Origin: Panorpa germanica | Taxonomy: Eukaryota > Arthropoda > Insecta > Mecoptera > Panorpidae | Length of the DNA stretch: 64,000 nucleotides | Reading direction: 5' to 3' | Assembly (NCBI GenBank): GCA_963678705.1 | Contig: OY783203.1 | Span: forward strand, 23,728,535-23,792,534 | Part shown: one piece after another, positions 38,121-48,035 of the stretch | Layout: every line of letters begins with the position of its first letter | Numbering within the stretch: position 1 is the stretch's first letter | Position numbers and translations under genes: made by a program | Notes under the pieces: generated by a model | The model's input: only the letters and a program-made list of their open reading frames with translations | Databases searched by the model: none | Told to the model about the DNA's origin: nothing

Positions 38121-38535
38121 CCAGTTGAATTATTTAAAAATATAAAATCCTAAAATGTATTATATGAATATAATAAACAATTCATTTACATTTACATTTA
38201 CATTTAATTGTATGAATTATAGTATGAAAAGGAAAAAGTTCGAGTCTCGAAGCCAGAAAATTATCAGTAGCCTGTTGAATTATTTCAAAATATAAAATCC
38301 TAAAATGTATTATATGAATATAATAAACAATTCATTTACATTTACATTTACATTTAATTGTATGAATTATAGTATGAAAAGGAAAAAGTTCGAGTCTCGA
38401 AGCCAGAAAATTATCAGTAGGCTGTTGAATTGTTTCAAAATATAAAATCCTAAAATGTATATAATAAACAATTCATTTACATTTACATTTACATTTACAT
38501 TTACATTTAATTGTATGAATTATAGTGAAGTCATA
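38072..38535 (+). repeat. 150-bp tandem repeat, three units, duplicating a gene 3' end
   Basis: 'cgagtctcga' recurs at 38091, 38241 and 38391, an exact 150-bp spacing. Each unit carries the last codons of the exonuclease (SKSENYQ, then TAG), 'aaaatataaaatcctaaaatgtatt', an AATAAA signal and a (CATTTA)n run. The third unit lacks about 8 bp before AATAAA and has a longer CATTTA run. Confidence 0.93.
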
Positions 38536-38539
38536 TACA

Positions 38540-39192
38540 TATATGAAATTTTGTAAAATGTTTAAAATATTTATTTACTACTATTTACTATTTTTCTTTA
38601 ATATTGAACATATTTATGGTATATGTCTCTACGATTTTACAATCTTCTTACAAATAATCCCAATCCCACCATGCTTCAAAAAGAAATGACAAACATTTAT
38701 TGTGTTTAGTATTGGTTTTTTTTTTTTTTTTTTAAAATAGGTATTTTTGTGATAAGATTTTTTTACATACAAGTAGTTTTTGAAACCCAATAATTTTCTT
38801 TTTGCAATAGTTTCAGAAAAGATTTTTTTATATACACCTAGTTTTTGAAAGTCGTGTCACCATTTTTTCATAGTTAAAAGTTATATTATGTGGTGAAATT
38901 GAGCTAAAAATTATGATTTGTATGGAAAATGACTATTTTAAATCATTTATAAAAAAAAAACTATGCTCCCTATGTCTCTAAAATTTTGAGACAGTATGTG
39001 TTTCATCTATTTTTATCGACCCTCCAAATTTCACGACGTTTTCATCATTTACGTTTACCTCCTGTACCTCTTTAAAACAATATTCTTTATTTGTACTGAA
39101 AGTGTTTGCTGGTTTTTAGATTTATGCTTTTCATGATACGATTTTACTTTTTTGTACTAAATATATTTATTAATATGTATTTGATTTTACAG
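38540..39192. other. Probable intron or upstream DNA of the bZIP gene
   Basis: No coding signal. It ends with a good splice acceptor (gtatttgattttacag) 22 bp before the bZIP start codon, so at least the 3' end of this interval is intronic. Confidence 0.5.
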
Positions 39193-39214
39193 ATTACGTT
39201 CGAAAAAAACAACA
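39193..39214 (+). promoter_or_regulatory. 5' UTR segment after splice acceptor
   Basis: An acceptor 'gattttacag' ends at 39192; 22 bases of leader follow before the ATG, with 'aacaacaATG' as start context. Confidence 0.55.
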
Positions 39215-40081
39215 ATGTTTCCATTTTGGTATTCCACTCCTTTAACTGAGCCGTTAGACCTGTCTTATCCGCGTCGTAGTGATAGTGTGGAAACCCACAA
39301 ATCCCCATCCCCGCCGATTAGCTCTCACTCATCAGAGGAAGGATCTAATAATCATGAATCTTCAAGAACTTCCACTAACGAATACAAACCTACGACTCAC
39401 ACGATCAACCATTTTGGTGTTCGCATTGCCAATATGTCAACGTATCCAGGTTTTCTGCCGCTATATACGGGTATGCATTTCGATCAGCAGACGCAGAATC
39501 AATTCTTTGCACATACCGTTGCTCGTCAAATGCTCCAAATTGCCACTCCAAAAAGAAACTCAGAAACACCTGAGTCAGAATCGGAAGCATCAACTAGTAA
39601 TCAAGAAGTCAAAGCTAATTCGATTTCATCGCCAAACAGTTTTAAGAACTACCCAAAATACCCAGCAGAATTACCAGCATATTTTAATGCTAAAGATAAT
39701 GAAAATTATATAAAGTTTCGAGACGCGCAAATGGCTCAAATATATGCTTCGAGGGGGGGTCAACCCACTGTCACAAACCCAAGAATGCGCCGAACTGTTT
39801 CTTCTAATAAAGTATCAGAACAAGAATCTTCAGAAGGTGACGCTGATAAGAGTTCCAACCCTAAAAAGGATCAAGCTTATTATGAGCGACGAATGAAGAA
39901 TAATGCATCTGCTAAAAGATCTAGAGACAAAAAAAGAATTCATGAAGACGAATTAACCATCCGCAATAAATTCTTACACAATGAAAATGCGATGCTTCGT
40001 GCTGAATGTAATGCGTTACGAGAACAATTGTCGAGGCGTCAGAATTTGTTTAATTTTAAACCATGTTCCAAAGTAGAGTAA
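39215..40081 (+). CDS. PAR-like bZIP transcription factor, giant-like
   Basis: A 288-residue protein in one coding exon. The acceptor at 39192 ends a 5'-UTR intron and the ATG at 39215 follows. Near the N terminus is PLDLSYPRR, a PxDLS-type CtBP-binding motif, as known in the Drosophila gap repressor Giant. The middle is Ser/Glu rich. The C-terminal 70 residues form a bZIP of the PAR/giant type: KKDQAYYERRMKNNASAKRS, then RDKKR, followed by a short zipper with hydrophobic heptads. It should be a nuclear DNA-binding protein, probably a repressor. Assignment to giant rather than another PAR-like bZIP (ces-2, Pdp1, vrille types) rests on the CtBP motif plus the bZIP and is not certain. A poly(A) signal may be the AATAAATAAATA near 40358. 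Confidence 0.85.
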   Translation: MFPFWYSTPLTEPLDLSYPRRSDSVETHKSPSPPISSHSSEEGSNNHESSRTSTNEYKPTTHTINHFGVRIANMSTYPGFLPLYTGMHFDQQTQNQFFAHTVARQMLQIATPKRNSETPESESEASTSNQEVKANSISSPNSFKNYPKYPAELPAYFNAKDNENYIKFRDAQMAQIYASRGGQPTVTNPRMRRTVSSNKVSEQESSEGDADKSSNPKKDQAYYERRMKNNASAKRSRDKKRIHEDELTIRNKFLHNENAMLRAECNALREQLSRRQNLFNFKPCSKVE

Positions 40082-40880
40082 AATAATTTATTAATAATTA
40101 TTAAATTAGTGTTAAGTTTTAAATTAAAGACAACAATTTTTGGACTTTGGCAACGTTGCCAATATCAATTTTACACAGCCCAGTAAATCATTTGGTGAAA
40201 TGTCTTACGGTACGTTTTGTTCATTTCACCTCAAATTCTCTATGAATTTGAAGTAGAAGAGAAGTCACTCGGACTCCTAATTCATTTCACTGCGCTTTAT
40301 ACTTTTTAAAATAATATATTTTAGTAGTTAAAGCAAAGTGGGTTTATTGAGTAGTGTTAATAAATAAATATTTGATATTTAGAAAATTTACTTCAATTTT
40401 TTGAAGTTTTGTGATATATTACGTGACTTTTTAGTTGACAGTTTTATATTTAAGGGATCTGAATTAATGATACCTGCTCAAAGGTTGACTGATTGCTGAT
40501 ACAAATGTAGTTAATAATGTAATATATATGTATATCATATTTTTTGTAATGTATTATTTAAAAACCCAATAAAATAAAATAATCAAATATCTGGGAATAA
40601 TCATTTGTATACCTTGAGTTTTGAATTACATTTTGAGAAACAATTTCTTTAAAGTAAATAATTGTTACAGAAAACTTTCTGTTGTTTGAAATATAATGAC
40701 TTCATTTATTTTATAAGGTAATATTGACAAATGGAAAAGTTTGCTGTTGGTGAGCTGTAAATTGTTCACATAATGTTACATATTAAGGTAATATATTTGA
40801 AAAGAGTTTCAATTCGTATTTATCTATATAAGATAAATGCATGGTAAAATTTATTTTCACACTTTTTACTGTAAACCTTA
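40082..40880. other. bZIP 3' UTR and downstream A+T-rich DNA
   Basis: Several AATAAA signals (about 40360 and 40568). A short motif 'cagtaaatcatttggtgaaatgtctta' at 40180-40206 resembles the TIR end at 23718. Confidence 0.4.
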
Positions 40881-42300
40881 TTAATTTATGTTTTTAACAG
40901 TGCTCAGCACTCGCTCCTAATCATCTCTAACCCCAGCGCCTCCGCTATTTACCACTTATACTTACCTTATCGTTCCCATTCTAACATTTTCGATTCATTC
41001 CTCCTGCACTGCCGCCAACACTTCAAGCACAACGGCACATATTCTGCAGCGCAATTACCACCTAAAGCCCTTAACCTCTATCGCCACTACTTCGAGCGCC
41101 ACCTCTACTTAGCCTACTGACCCCTAGCTCCCCCACCCCTTCGGTGAAGCACTTCCCATTTGTTGGTACCAAATATTCTCTCTACATTTTATAAATGATC
41201 GTTTATAGGTACTGTCCACATACTAAATTTCAAAATTGAGCTTTATTGCAAATCTGTTCTTGCCCCCACTTTCCCAAATTCGCGACGCTATTGAGGTTAA
41301 TTTTTTTTCGAAATTATGACAAATACGCACCAAATATCAATCCAATTCTACTACTGGATGTAATTTTAATATCTAACATCTAGAGAACTATTTTTCTTCT
41401 GTTTAGTATTCTACATGCAAAATATCATCGTTGTTCCTCTATATTGTACTTATATTCCGTTTATTATCCCATAGCCTAATGTTACACTTAATAAAATGTT
41501 GTTTCTTTATATTTTTATTATTAATATATCAATCTATATCTGCATACTAAATTTCAGCTTTGTATTTTAGCATTAGTACCCCCCACATACCTGTGCTACT
41601 GAACAAATTTTAGCACGGGGATCCATTTTGTTTGTATCTAAGAACATATATTCTAAACTATAGTCTTTCATCTCTATATGTTGGATATTTCTGGTTTTTG
41701 GCCACAGCGCCCGCCGCTTCTGGAAATTTGCAGTTTTCTATAATTTGTCTTTAATGACCCCCTACATAGGGCTATGTTCCAAATTTCAACGTTCTAGCTC
41801 TGTTGAGACATTTCAACAAAAAATTCGCGTCGCTACTACATTAAATTTTTTGTGTTCCAATTATTGGCAAGCATGCACAATTAGTGTCTCAATACATACC
41901 CCAAGTTTTAATATTCTTTGTTTAATATTTCTGGCTTTTACCGTCTCAACTCCAGCCGCCACTGGAAACTTGGGGTTGTCTATTTATTTCATATTAAATT
42001 TCAACTCTATTCTAACATTGCTACCAGAAATTCGCGCCGCTACTGAGCTCAAATTTCAAATCTCCAACTATTAGCAAATGTGCACAATAAATGATCTCAA
42101 TACACACATTAAATTTCAGTCTTTTATCTTTTCCAGTTCGTCAGATAATTGCAAAAGTATTTTTTCCAGAATAAGTTTTTCCACGGATATTCAGGAAAAA
42201 ATTCATGGACGTAGAAAGTCTTAGAAATTCGTCCTTTACAAAATATCAAAATTTAAAAAATTTGTAGGCACCGTTTAGAAGATACCATATACGATTTTGT
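40880..42300 (-). mobile_element. Helitron-like noncoding repeat, reverse orientation, next to the viral locus
   Basis: Read on the minus strand, the family modules appear in the usual order: 42200-42120 ('cgaattt..', 'gtgtgtattgagatca'), 'cagtagcggcgcgaatttct', 'ccagtggcggctgg', 'cggcgggcgctgtggcc', and at the far end 'gaggcgctggggttag..gatgattaggagcg' (40910-40950). The 3' hairpin is missing. The 5' side runs into the TA stretch where the Polinton-like element starts at 42324. Confidence 0.6.
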
Positions 42301-42304
42301 TACA

Positions 42305-42323
42305 GGATATATATATATATATA
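42305..42323. repeat. Short TA tract flanking the viral insertion (left)
   Basis: TA repeats immediately before the element's AGTAGT end. The last six bases (42318-42323, tatata) equal the six after the right end (57931-57936), compatible with a 6-bp Polinton target duplication but uninformative in a TA repeat. Confidence 0.6.
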
Positions 42324-42639
42324 AGTAGTATATAAAAGAGGGGACCTAACCCAAACTCAGATTTGATTGATTTGACACCTAAAATTTACCAAATTGTTAT
42401 ATATAACCAAATATTTTGAAAATATTAAATATTTATAAAAAATTGCAAAAATTGTTATATATAACCAAATATTTTAAAAATATTAAATATTTTTTAAAAT
42501 TTACAATAATTAATAATATTTATCAAAATATTGACATATATTTAGACTTCTAGAGATTCTGCATTATAGTGCTCTAAAAGTGATAATATATCATGTTTTA
42601 CCATATTCACAAAATACTGAATAATTTTTTTTCTATTAA
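42324..42639 (+). repeat. Terminal region of copy A (inverted repeat end and leader of polB)
   Basis: It starts AGTAGTATATAAAAGAGGGG. The same sequence ends copy B (56664-56979, inverted) and copy C (57615-57930, inverted). At least one substitution distinguishes C near 57679 (42575 in A). It includes the subterminal tandem repeat and, just before polB, a T-rich run ending TTAAATG. Confidence 0.85.
42391..42505 (+). repeat. Subterminal 58-bp tandem repeat, two units (copy A)
   Basis: Two units begin 'aaattgttatatataaccaa' at 42391 and 42449. Each unit includes self-complementary TTATATATAA and AAATATTT cores. Equivalent units lie at about 56798-56912 (B) and 57749-57863 (C). The position next to the terminus suggests a replication or packaging function, which is inference. 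Confidence 0.85.
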
Positions 42640-45600
42640 ATGGATTATATAAGAAACCAATTTCAAACTCAAACTATGATCCAATTAAAACAATATTGTA
42701 GAGATAATAAAATTCGAGGAGTATCTCAGTTAAGAAAAGCACAATTAATTAATACAATAATGAGATATATTAATAATACTAGAACAGAAGAGTATATACC
42801 ACCATTCCAAAATGTTGATATCCCATTTACAATAGAAAAACCATATTTACCCCCATTTCGAAGTATCAAAGAGGATGATGAAGATATATTTCCCAAACCA
42901 ACAGATTTTGAAAAGAATTTAGAAAGGAAGAGATTAATTAAAGAATTAGAATTAAAACCAAATAGAGCGTTTAATGGAATAATAAGTGATAAATATTTTA
43001 TTTCAAAAAATAATGAAGATATTAATATACATTTTGAAGAAATTAGAAAACCATTAACGAATTATATAAAATTTCAAATTGAAAAATATAAATATTTAAA
43101 GTTTAAACTTTCTACTTTTATTGAGTATGTAGAATTAAATCAAGATGGAGAAGAAGTAAATACACATACAAATAAATTTAGTACTGACATTATAGAAATT
43201 TCAAGTTATGTAAAAGATATTCATAAATTAATTAAAGTTATTGAAGATATAATTGACAATAAATTTGATCAATGGACTGAAAAGAACTCTAAATATAGAT
43301 TTAAACAAGTAAAATATTCTGTTTTATATAGAGATAAATTTCAACCAATAAAAGGTGGATCATATATTGATTTACCACAATATATTAAAAATAAAAAATG
43401 TTGTATAAATGTAAAAAATATTAGAACTAGACAATTTAAGTGTAAGGAAATGGAAGATAATAGATGTTTTGAATATGCTTTAGAAAGTATACTAAATCCA
43501 GTAGATAGACATAATGATAGACCATCAAAATATAATATAACAAGATATGAGGAATTAGAAATGGAATATCCCCTTGCTTTATCTCAAGACATTATTGAAA
43601 AATATGAACAATTTTTAAATATTTCAATTAATTTATATGAATTAATAAAAATGGGAAGAGAAGAAGAAGAACAAATAATATTAGGCTATAGAAGTAAGAA
43701 TATTTCTAATGATAAAACACATGTTAATTTATTAGTCCTTAGTGAATTGATTAATGATGATGGTGATTTAACTTATCATTTTGTTGGTATAAAAAATTTA
43801 AGTAGTTTAATAAAAGGTAAAATTCATCATTGTAATATTCGTTTTTATATTTGTAATAAATGTAGTAAGAGATTTAAAACTGTTATACAATATAATACTC
43901 ATACAAAAATTTGTGGAATCTCAACTAGCAATATAATTATGCCAGCTGAAAAAACCTACAAATTATTTTATAAATCTAATGGAGCAGAAATATATCACCC
44001 TTATTTTACAACATTAGATTTTGAATGTACATTATCTAAAGATTTTCCCTCAGATAAAATAAATAATAAAAAAATTATTTCTAAACACATTCCAAATAGT
44101 TATTGTTTTACTACAAATGAAAAAACTATTTTGAGAAGAGAAAAAGACTCTAATATATTAATGAAAACATTTAATAACGATTTAACAGATTTGGCAAAAA
44201 ATTATTACAAAATAAAGAAAATAAATGAACCTATGAAATGGAATGAAGAAGATATAAAATTATTTGAATCACAAACAAATTGTCACATTTGTGGTAAAGA
44301 TTTTGAAGGTCTTCCTTCTAATAAAGTTTGGGATCATGATCACATAACTGGTAAATTTAGAGGTGCCGCACATAAATCTTGTAATTTAAATTTAAAATTA
44401 CCCAATTTTGTACCCATTGGAATACATAATATAAAATATGATTCAAAAATATTTATTGAATGGATTTTAAAATTGAGCAAAGAAGCTGAAAATATTAAAA
44501 TACTTGCTGATACAACTGAAAATTATAAATATTTATCAAAACGAGTTTTGGTAAATGAATATGAAACAAAACAAGATTCAATATATTGCTCAAATTGTAA
44601 AATATCAAGAAAAGGTGAAAACCTATTTGAAAAATGTACTAAATGTGAAGGTATAACAAAACTTGAAGTGTGTGGAGAAAATAAAATTAAATGTTTAAAA
44701 TGTCTAAATATCTATAAAACTGCTAAGCAACTCTGCGAATCAGAAACAGAATCTCTTATAGATCTCTCCGAAGGAGAATCTCTTATAAAACTCTTTGAAG
44801 GAAAATCTCTTACAGAGCTCTTTGAAGGAGAATCTCCTATAGAATGTAAAAATGATAGTTGCACATATAAATGGGAAAAACTTAGAATAACACCAAAAGG
44901 AACAATAATACAAAGTTTTATGGAAATAAGATTTATTGATACATTAGCATTTATGGGTGTTTCATTAGATAAAGCAATTAAAAATTTATTAAATATTAAC
45001 TCTGGATATTGTTATAAATGTAAGAAACAACGAGAATTAAAAAATCCTATACTACTTTGCAAGACTCCAGAGGGTATAATAGCATATGATGATTGTGAAT
45101 ATTGTAATACTAAAATTGAAAAAATATGTGATTATAGTTCTTTTAAATATTGTAATGAAAGATATAAAAATTATTCATTAGAAGGAAAAGCTTTCTTATT
45201 ACAAAAAGGAGTTTATCCATATGAATGGGTTGATGATTATAAAAAGTTCGATGCATTAAATTTACCAGATATTAAAGAATTTTATTCCAATTTAAATTGT
45301 AAAACAATAACTGATAAACAATATAAATTTGCCAAAGACTTTTGGAAACATTTTAATATTGATACTTTTGGTGAATATCATGATAGATATTTAAGATTAG
45401 ATAGTATATTATTATATGATGTATTTAATAATTTTAGAGATATGTGTTATAAGGAATATCAATTAGATCCAGTTTATTTTATGAGTGCTCCACATTTAGC
45501 TAACTCAGCTTCATTAAAATATACCAAACAAACATTAGAATTATATCAAGATCAAGAAATGTATGAATTTACTGAAAAAGGTATTCGCGGTGGAATTAGT

Positions 45601-47034
45601 ATGATATCAAATAATTATGCTTTATCAAATAATTGTTATTTCTATGATGAAAAGTATGAGAAAGTTATCAAATTATCAAAAGAAAAAGCTGAAGAAAATG
45701 GTATATATAATTCAAAAAAAAATTTAAGTTATATAATGTATTTAGACGCTAATAATTTATATGGTTGGGCAATGTCTCAAAAACTACCAGTATCTAATCA
45801 TGAATGGCTGTCAAACGAAGAAATTCAAGATTTAAAAAAAAATAAAAATATAATGAGCATCGATGATGAGGGGGACATAGGATATATATTAGATGTTAAT
45901 TTAGGAATTCCAAAAGAATTACATGATAAATTTGATGATTATGCATTAGCTCCAGAACACTATTCTCCAAAATATGATGAATTATCAGAATATCAAAAAC
46001 AAATGATTGATATTGGATTAGGATCAAAACCATCAAAAGAGAATAAAAAATTAATGTGCACATTATACAATAAAAAAAATTATATTATAGATTATAGAAT
46101 ATTAAAAGAATATATAAGACAAGGTGCTAAATTATTTAATATTAATAAAGGTATTAAATATATACAAAAAGCTTGGTTAAAACCATATATTGATAAAAAT
46201 ACTAAATTACGACAAAATGCTAAAAATGATTTTGAAAAAGATTTCTTTAAATTAATGAATAATAGTGTATATGGAAAACAAATGGAAAACGTTAGAAATA
46301 GATTAAATGTAAAATTAATTAAATCTGAAGAAGCTATGCAAAAAATGATAAATTCAAATCATTATCAAGACAGAAGTATATTAAATGAAGATACTGTCCT
46401 CATGTATGGAAAAAAAGTTTATGTTAAATTAAATAAACCTATATTTGGTGGATTTACTATACTTGAACTATCAAAATTATTAATGTATAAATTTTATTAT
46501 AACTATTTAAAACCTAAATATGGTGATAAAGTTAAACTATTAAGCACTGACACAGATTCCTTTATCATACATGTAGAAACAGACGATTTTTATGAAGATA
46601 TAAAAAATAATATTGAATATTTTGATACAAGTGATTATCCAGATGATCATCCTAATAATATACCTCAAAAAAATAAAAAAATTCCAGGATTATTTAAAGA
46701 TGAATATAATGGTATTCCAATTAGAGAATATTGTGGATTACGATCAAAAATGTATGCGTTTAGAACTGATAATCATGAGAAGAAAATATGTAAAGGAATT
46801 AAAAAATTTAATATTATGAAAATGACATTTGATAAATATAAAGATTGTCTATTTGAACAAAAAAGGACAATTGAATCTAGTTATAGTATAAGATCATTTA
46901 AGCTACAATTATATACTATTCAAGAAGAAAAAATTGGATTAAGTCCTTATGATGATAAAAAATATTTAATTGATAAATTTAATAGACTATCATATGGTCA
47001 TAAAAATATTGATGAATTTTTCTATAATAAATGA
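42640..47034 (+). CDS. polB: Protein-primed type B DNA polymerase with embedded endonuclease VII domain (copy A)
   Basis: 1464 residues, intact. Residues 13-42 look like a SAP motif. An ordered N-terminal region (DNRCFEYALESILN) is followed by a C2H2 finger (C..C then H....C, about 405-428). The exonuclease I motif LDFEC has Asp460. An HNH/endonuclease VII insertion starts at Cys548 with DHDH at 565-568; the exonuclease II motif HNIKYD is at 596-601. Polymerase motif A has D1036-ANNLY, motif B NNSVYG around 1208, and motif C DTDS at 1304-1307. Several CxxC pairs lie between 660 and 850. Residues 704-736 are a repeat of 9-residue units (ESLIDLSEG type). The gene replicates the element's DNA by protein priming, by family knowledge. 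The start has TTAAATG context and the stop overlaps the next gene by ATGA. Confidence 0.95.
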   Translation: MDYIRNQFQTQTMIQLKQYCRDNKIRGVSQLRKAQLINTIMRYINNTRTEEYIPPFQNVDIPFTIEKPYLPPFRSIKEDDEDIFPKPTDFEKNLERKRLIKELELKPNRAFNGIISDKYFISKNNEDINIHFEEIRKPLTNYIKFQIEKYKYLKFKLSTFIEYVELNQDGEEVNTHTNKFSTDIIEISSYVKDIHKLIKVIEDIIDNKFDQWTEKNSKYRFKQVKYSVLYRDKFQPIKGGSYIDLPQYIKNKKCCINVKNIRTRQFKCKEMEDNRCFEYALESILNPVDRHNDRPSKYNITRYEELEMEYPLALSQDIIEKYEQFLNISINLYELIKMGREEEEQIILGYRSKNISNDKTHVNLLVLSELINDDGDLTYHFVGIKNLSSLIKGKIHHCNIRFYICNKCSKRFKTVIQYNTHTKICGISTSNIIMPAEKTYKLFYKSNGAEIYHPYFTTLDFECTLSKDFPSDKINNKKIISKHIPNSYCFTTNEKTILRREKDSNILMKTFNNDLTDLAKNYYKIKKINEPMKWNEEDIKLFESQTNCHICGKDFEGLPSNKVWDHDHITGKFRGAAHKSCNLNLKLPNFVPIGIHNIKYDSKIFIEWILKLSKEAENIKILADTTENYKYLSKRVLVNEYETKQDSIYCSNCKISRKGENLFEKCTKCEGITKLEVCGENKIKCLKCLNIYKTAKQLCESETESLIDLSEGESLIKLFEGKSLTELFEGESPIECKNDSCTYKWEKLRITPKGTIIQSFMEIRFIDTLAFMGVSLDKAIKNLLNINSGYCYKCKKQRELKNPILLCKTPEGIIAYDDCEYCNTKIEKICDYSSFKYCNERYKNYSLEGKAFLLQKGVYPYEWVDDYKKFDALNLPDIKEFYSNLNCKTITDKQYKFAKDFWKHFNIDTFGEYHDRYLRLDSILLYDVFNNFRDMCYKEYQLDPVYFMSAPHLANSASLKYTKQTLELYQDQEMYEFTEKGIRGGISMISNNYALSNNCYFYDEKYEKVIKLSKEKAEENGIYNSKKNLSYIMYLDANNLYGWAMSQKLPVSNHEWLSNEEIQDLKKNKNIMSIDDEGDIGYILDVNLGIPKELHDKFDDYALAPEHYSPKYDELSEYQKQMIDIGLGSKPSKENKKLMCTLYNKKNYIIDYRILKEYIRQGAKLFNINKGIKYIQKAWLKPYIDKNTKLRQNAKNDFEKDFFKLMNNSVYGKQMENVRNRLNVKLIKSEEAMQKMINSNHYQDRSILNEDTVLMYGKKVYVKLNKPIFGGFTILELSKLLMYKFYYNYLKPKYGDKVKLLSTDTDSFIIHVETDDFYEDIKNNIEYFDTSDYPDDHPNNIPQKNKKIPGLFKDEYNGIPIREYCGLRSKMYAFRTDNHEKKICKGIKKFNIMKMTFDKYKDCLFEQKRTIESSYSIRSFKLQLYTIQEEKIGLSPYDDKKYLIDKFNRLSYGHKNIDEFFYNK
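44749..44847 (+). repeat. 27-bp in-frame repeat inside polB (copy A)
   Basis: Three full and one partial 27-bp units encode ESLIDLSEG, ESLIKLFEG, KSLTELFEG and ESPIEC. They contain 'ctccgaaggag' and 'ctctttgaagga' words also found in and between the other genes of the element. Copy B holds the same at 54456-54554. Confidence 0.9.
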
Positions 47035-47498
47035 ACGTCTCTCTTTCAAAGCTCTCCAAAATAGATACATATTCGTCCGAAGGAGATACTACTAGTGTAG
47101 ATATTGTTTCACAACGCTCCGAAGGAGATACTCTTTCAGAGCTTTGTAAAACAGAATCCCTTTCAAAGCTCTCCAAAATAGAATCTCTTTCAAAGCTTTC
47201 CAGAGAAGAATTAATAAACAAATTGAATAACATTAATAATCTTTATAATAATTTCATAAATTTGTTAGAGTTAGAATTAAATATACCATATCTCATTATG
47301 AATGCAAAAATGATAACATCAAAATATGGAGATAGAATAATTTTAACTCTTGAAAATAAGAAGAAATTGAGTTTACCAGAAAAATATAATAAAATAATTG
47401 ATAATCCAGATGATTTAAAATTATTGAAAATAATATACAAAGGTAAAACTATTATGAATGATAAATACGAAAAACATAACATTACTTTTAGTCAATAA
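47031..47498 (+). CDS. Putative DNA-binding small protein with repeat-derived N terminus (copy A)
   Basis: 155 residues; the start overlaps the polB stop (ATGA). Residues 1-62 are low complexity (SLSKLSKI, SQRSEGDTLSEL) and are written by the short palindromic DNA repeats of this element. The C-terminal 90 residues look folded: NIPYLIMNAKMITSKYGDRI, then ILTLENKKKLSLPEKYNKII. Similar 'TKYG...LP.RY' proteins accompany PolB in related arthropod and cnidarian elements as I recall, where a single-strand DNA-binding OB fold seems plausible. That function is inference. Confidence 0.75.
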   Translation: MNVSLSKLSKIDTYSSEGDTTSVDIVSQRSEGDTLSELCKTESLSKLSKIESLSKLSREELINKLNNINNLYNNFINLLELELNIPYLIMNAKMITSKYGDRIILTLENKKKLSLPEKYNKIIDNPDDLKLLKIIYKGKTIMNDKYEKHNITFSQ

Positions 47499-47520
47499 AA
47501 AAAAATATTTTTTATAATAA

Positions 47521-47973
47521 ATGAATCTCTTTCAGAGCTCTCCAAAGGAGATTATCTCCTCCAAAACATATATTGAAAAACGAATGTATGTATATAGAAA
47601 AAGTTATAATTATTATCAAAAAATTGATATTGGTTTAACAATTAGTAAAGTATTATTTAGTGCATCTGGATTCTCCTTCGGAGCACTACCAAGTGGATTA
47701 CCAGATTTAATTTTAATACCATTAGCAGCATTAGGTTTAGGTGGAGTAATAATTGAAATTTTAGATAAAAAAATTCAAATTAAGGAAAAAATGTCTGAGT
47801 ATAAAGTGGCCTATAAATTTTATAATCAAATGTTAACACAAATAAAAGCAAATATAATAAATGAAAATGATGTTTATATTAAAGAAGCAGAATTTATTGA
47901 AAATCTTAAATTTTTTCCATTGGATAAATATTTAAAGAAAGCAAATATAAATGGAATACCATCTTCAAAATAG
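47521..47973 (+). CDS. Small membrane-associated protein of unknown function (copy A)
   Basis: 150 residues, intact, starting 22 bp after the previous stop in a TAAATG context. A hydrophobic Gly/Ala-rich region at residues 46-80 (LFSASGFSFGALPSG, LILIPLAALGLGGVIIEIL) suggests one or two membrane segments, flanked by basic, tyrosine-rich N- and helical C-terminal parts. Part of the hydrophobic region (ASGFSFGALPSG) is written by a 'ctccttcggag' repeat. Proteins of this layout occur beside PolB in related elements from memory, with no known role. Confidence 0.7.
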   Translation: MNLFQSSPKEIISSKTYIEKRMYVYRKSYNYYQKIDIGLTISKVLFSASGFSFGALPSGLPDLILIPLAALGLGGVIIEILDKKIQIKEKMSEYKVAYKFYNQMLTQIKANIINENDVYIKEAEFIENLKFFPLDKYLKKANINGIPSSK

Positions 47974-48035
47974 AATCCTTCAGAGCGCTCTTTCAGAGAG
48001 AAGCTCTTTCAGGGAGCATTTATTTATTGTAATAA

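Noticed and set aside
46979..47233. 84-codon minus-strand frame with ESFERDS repeats, and its mirror at 52070-52324
   Set aside because: It is the antisense of the palindromic DNA repeats in the second viral gene. The symmetry of the repeats keeps both strands open.
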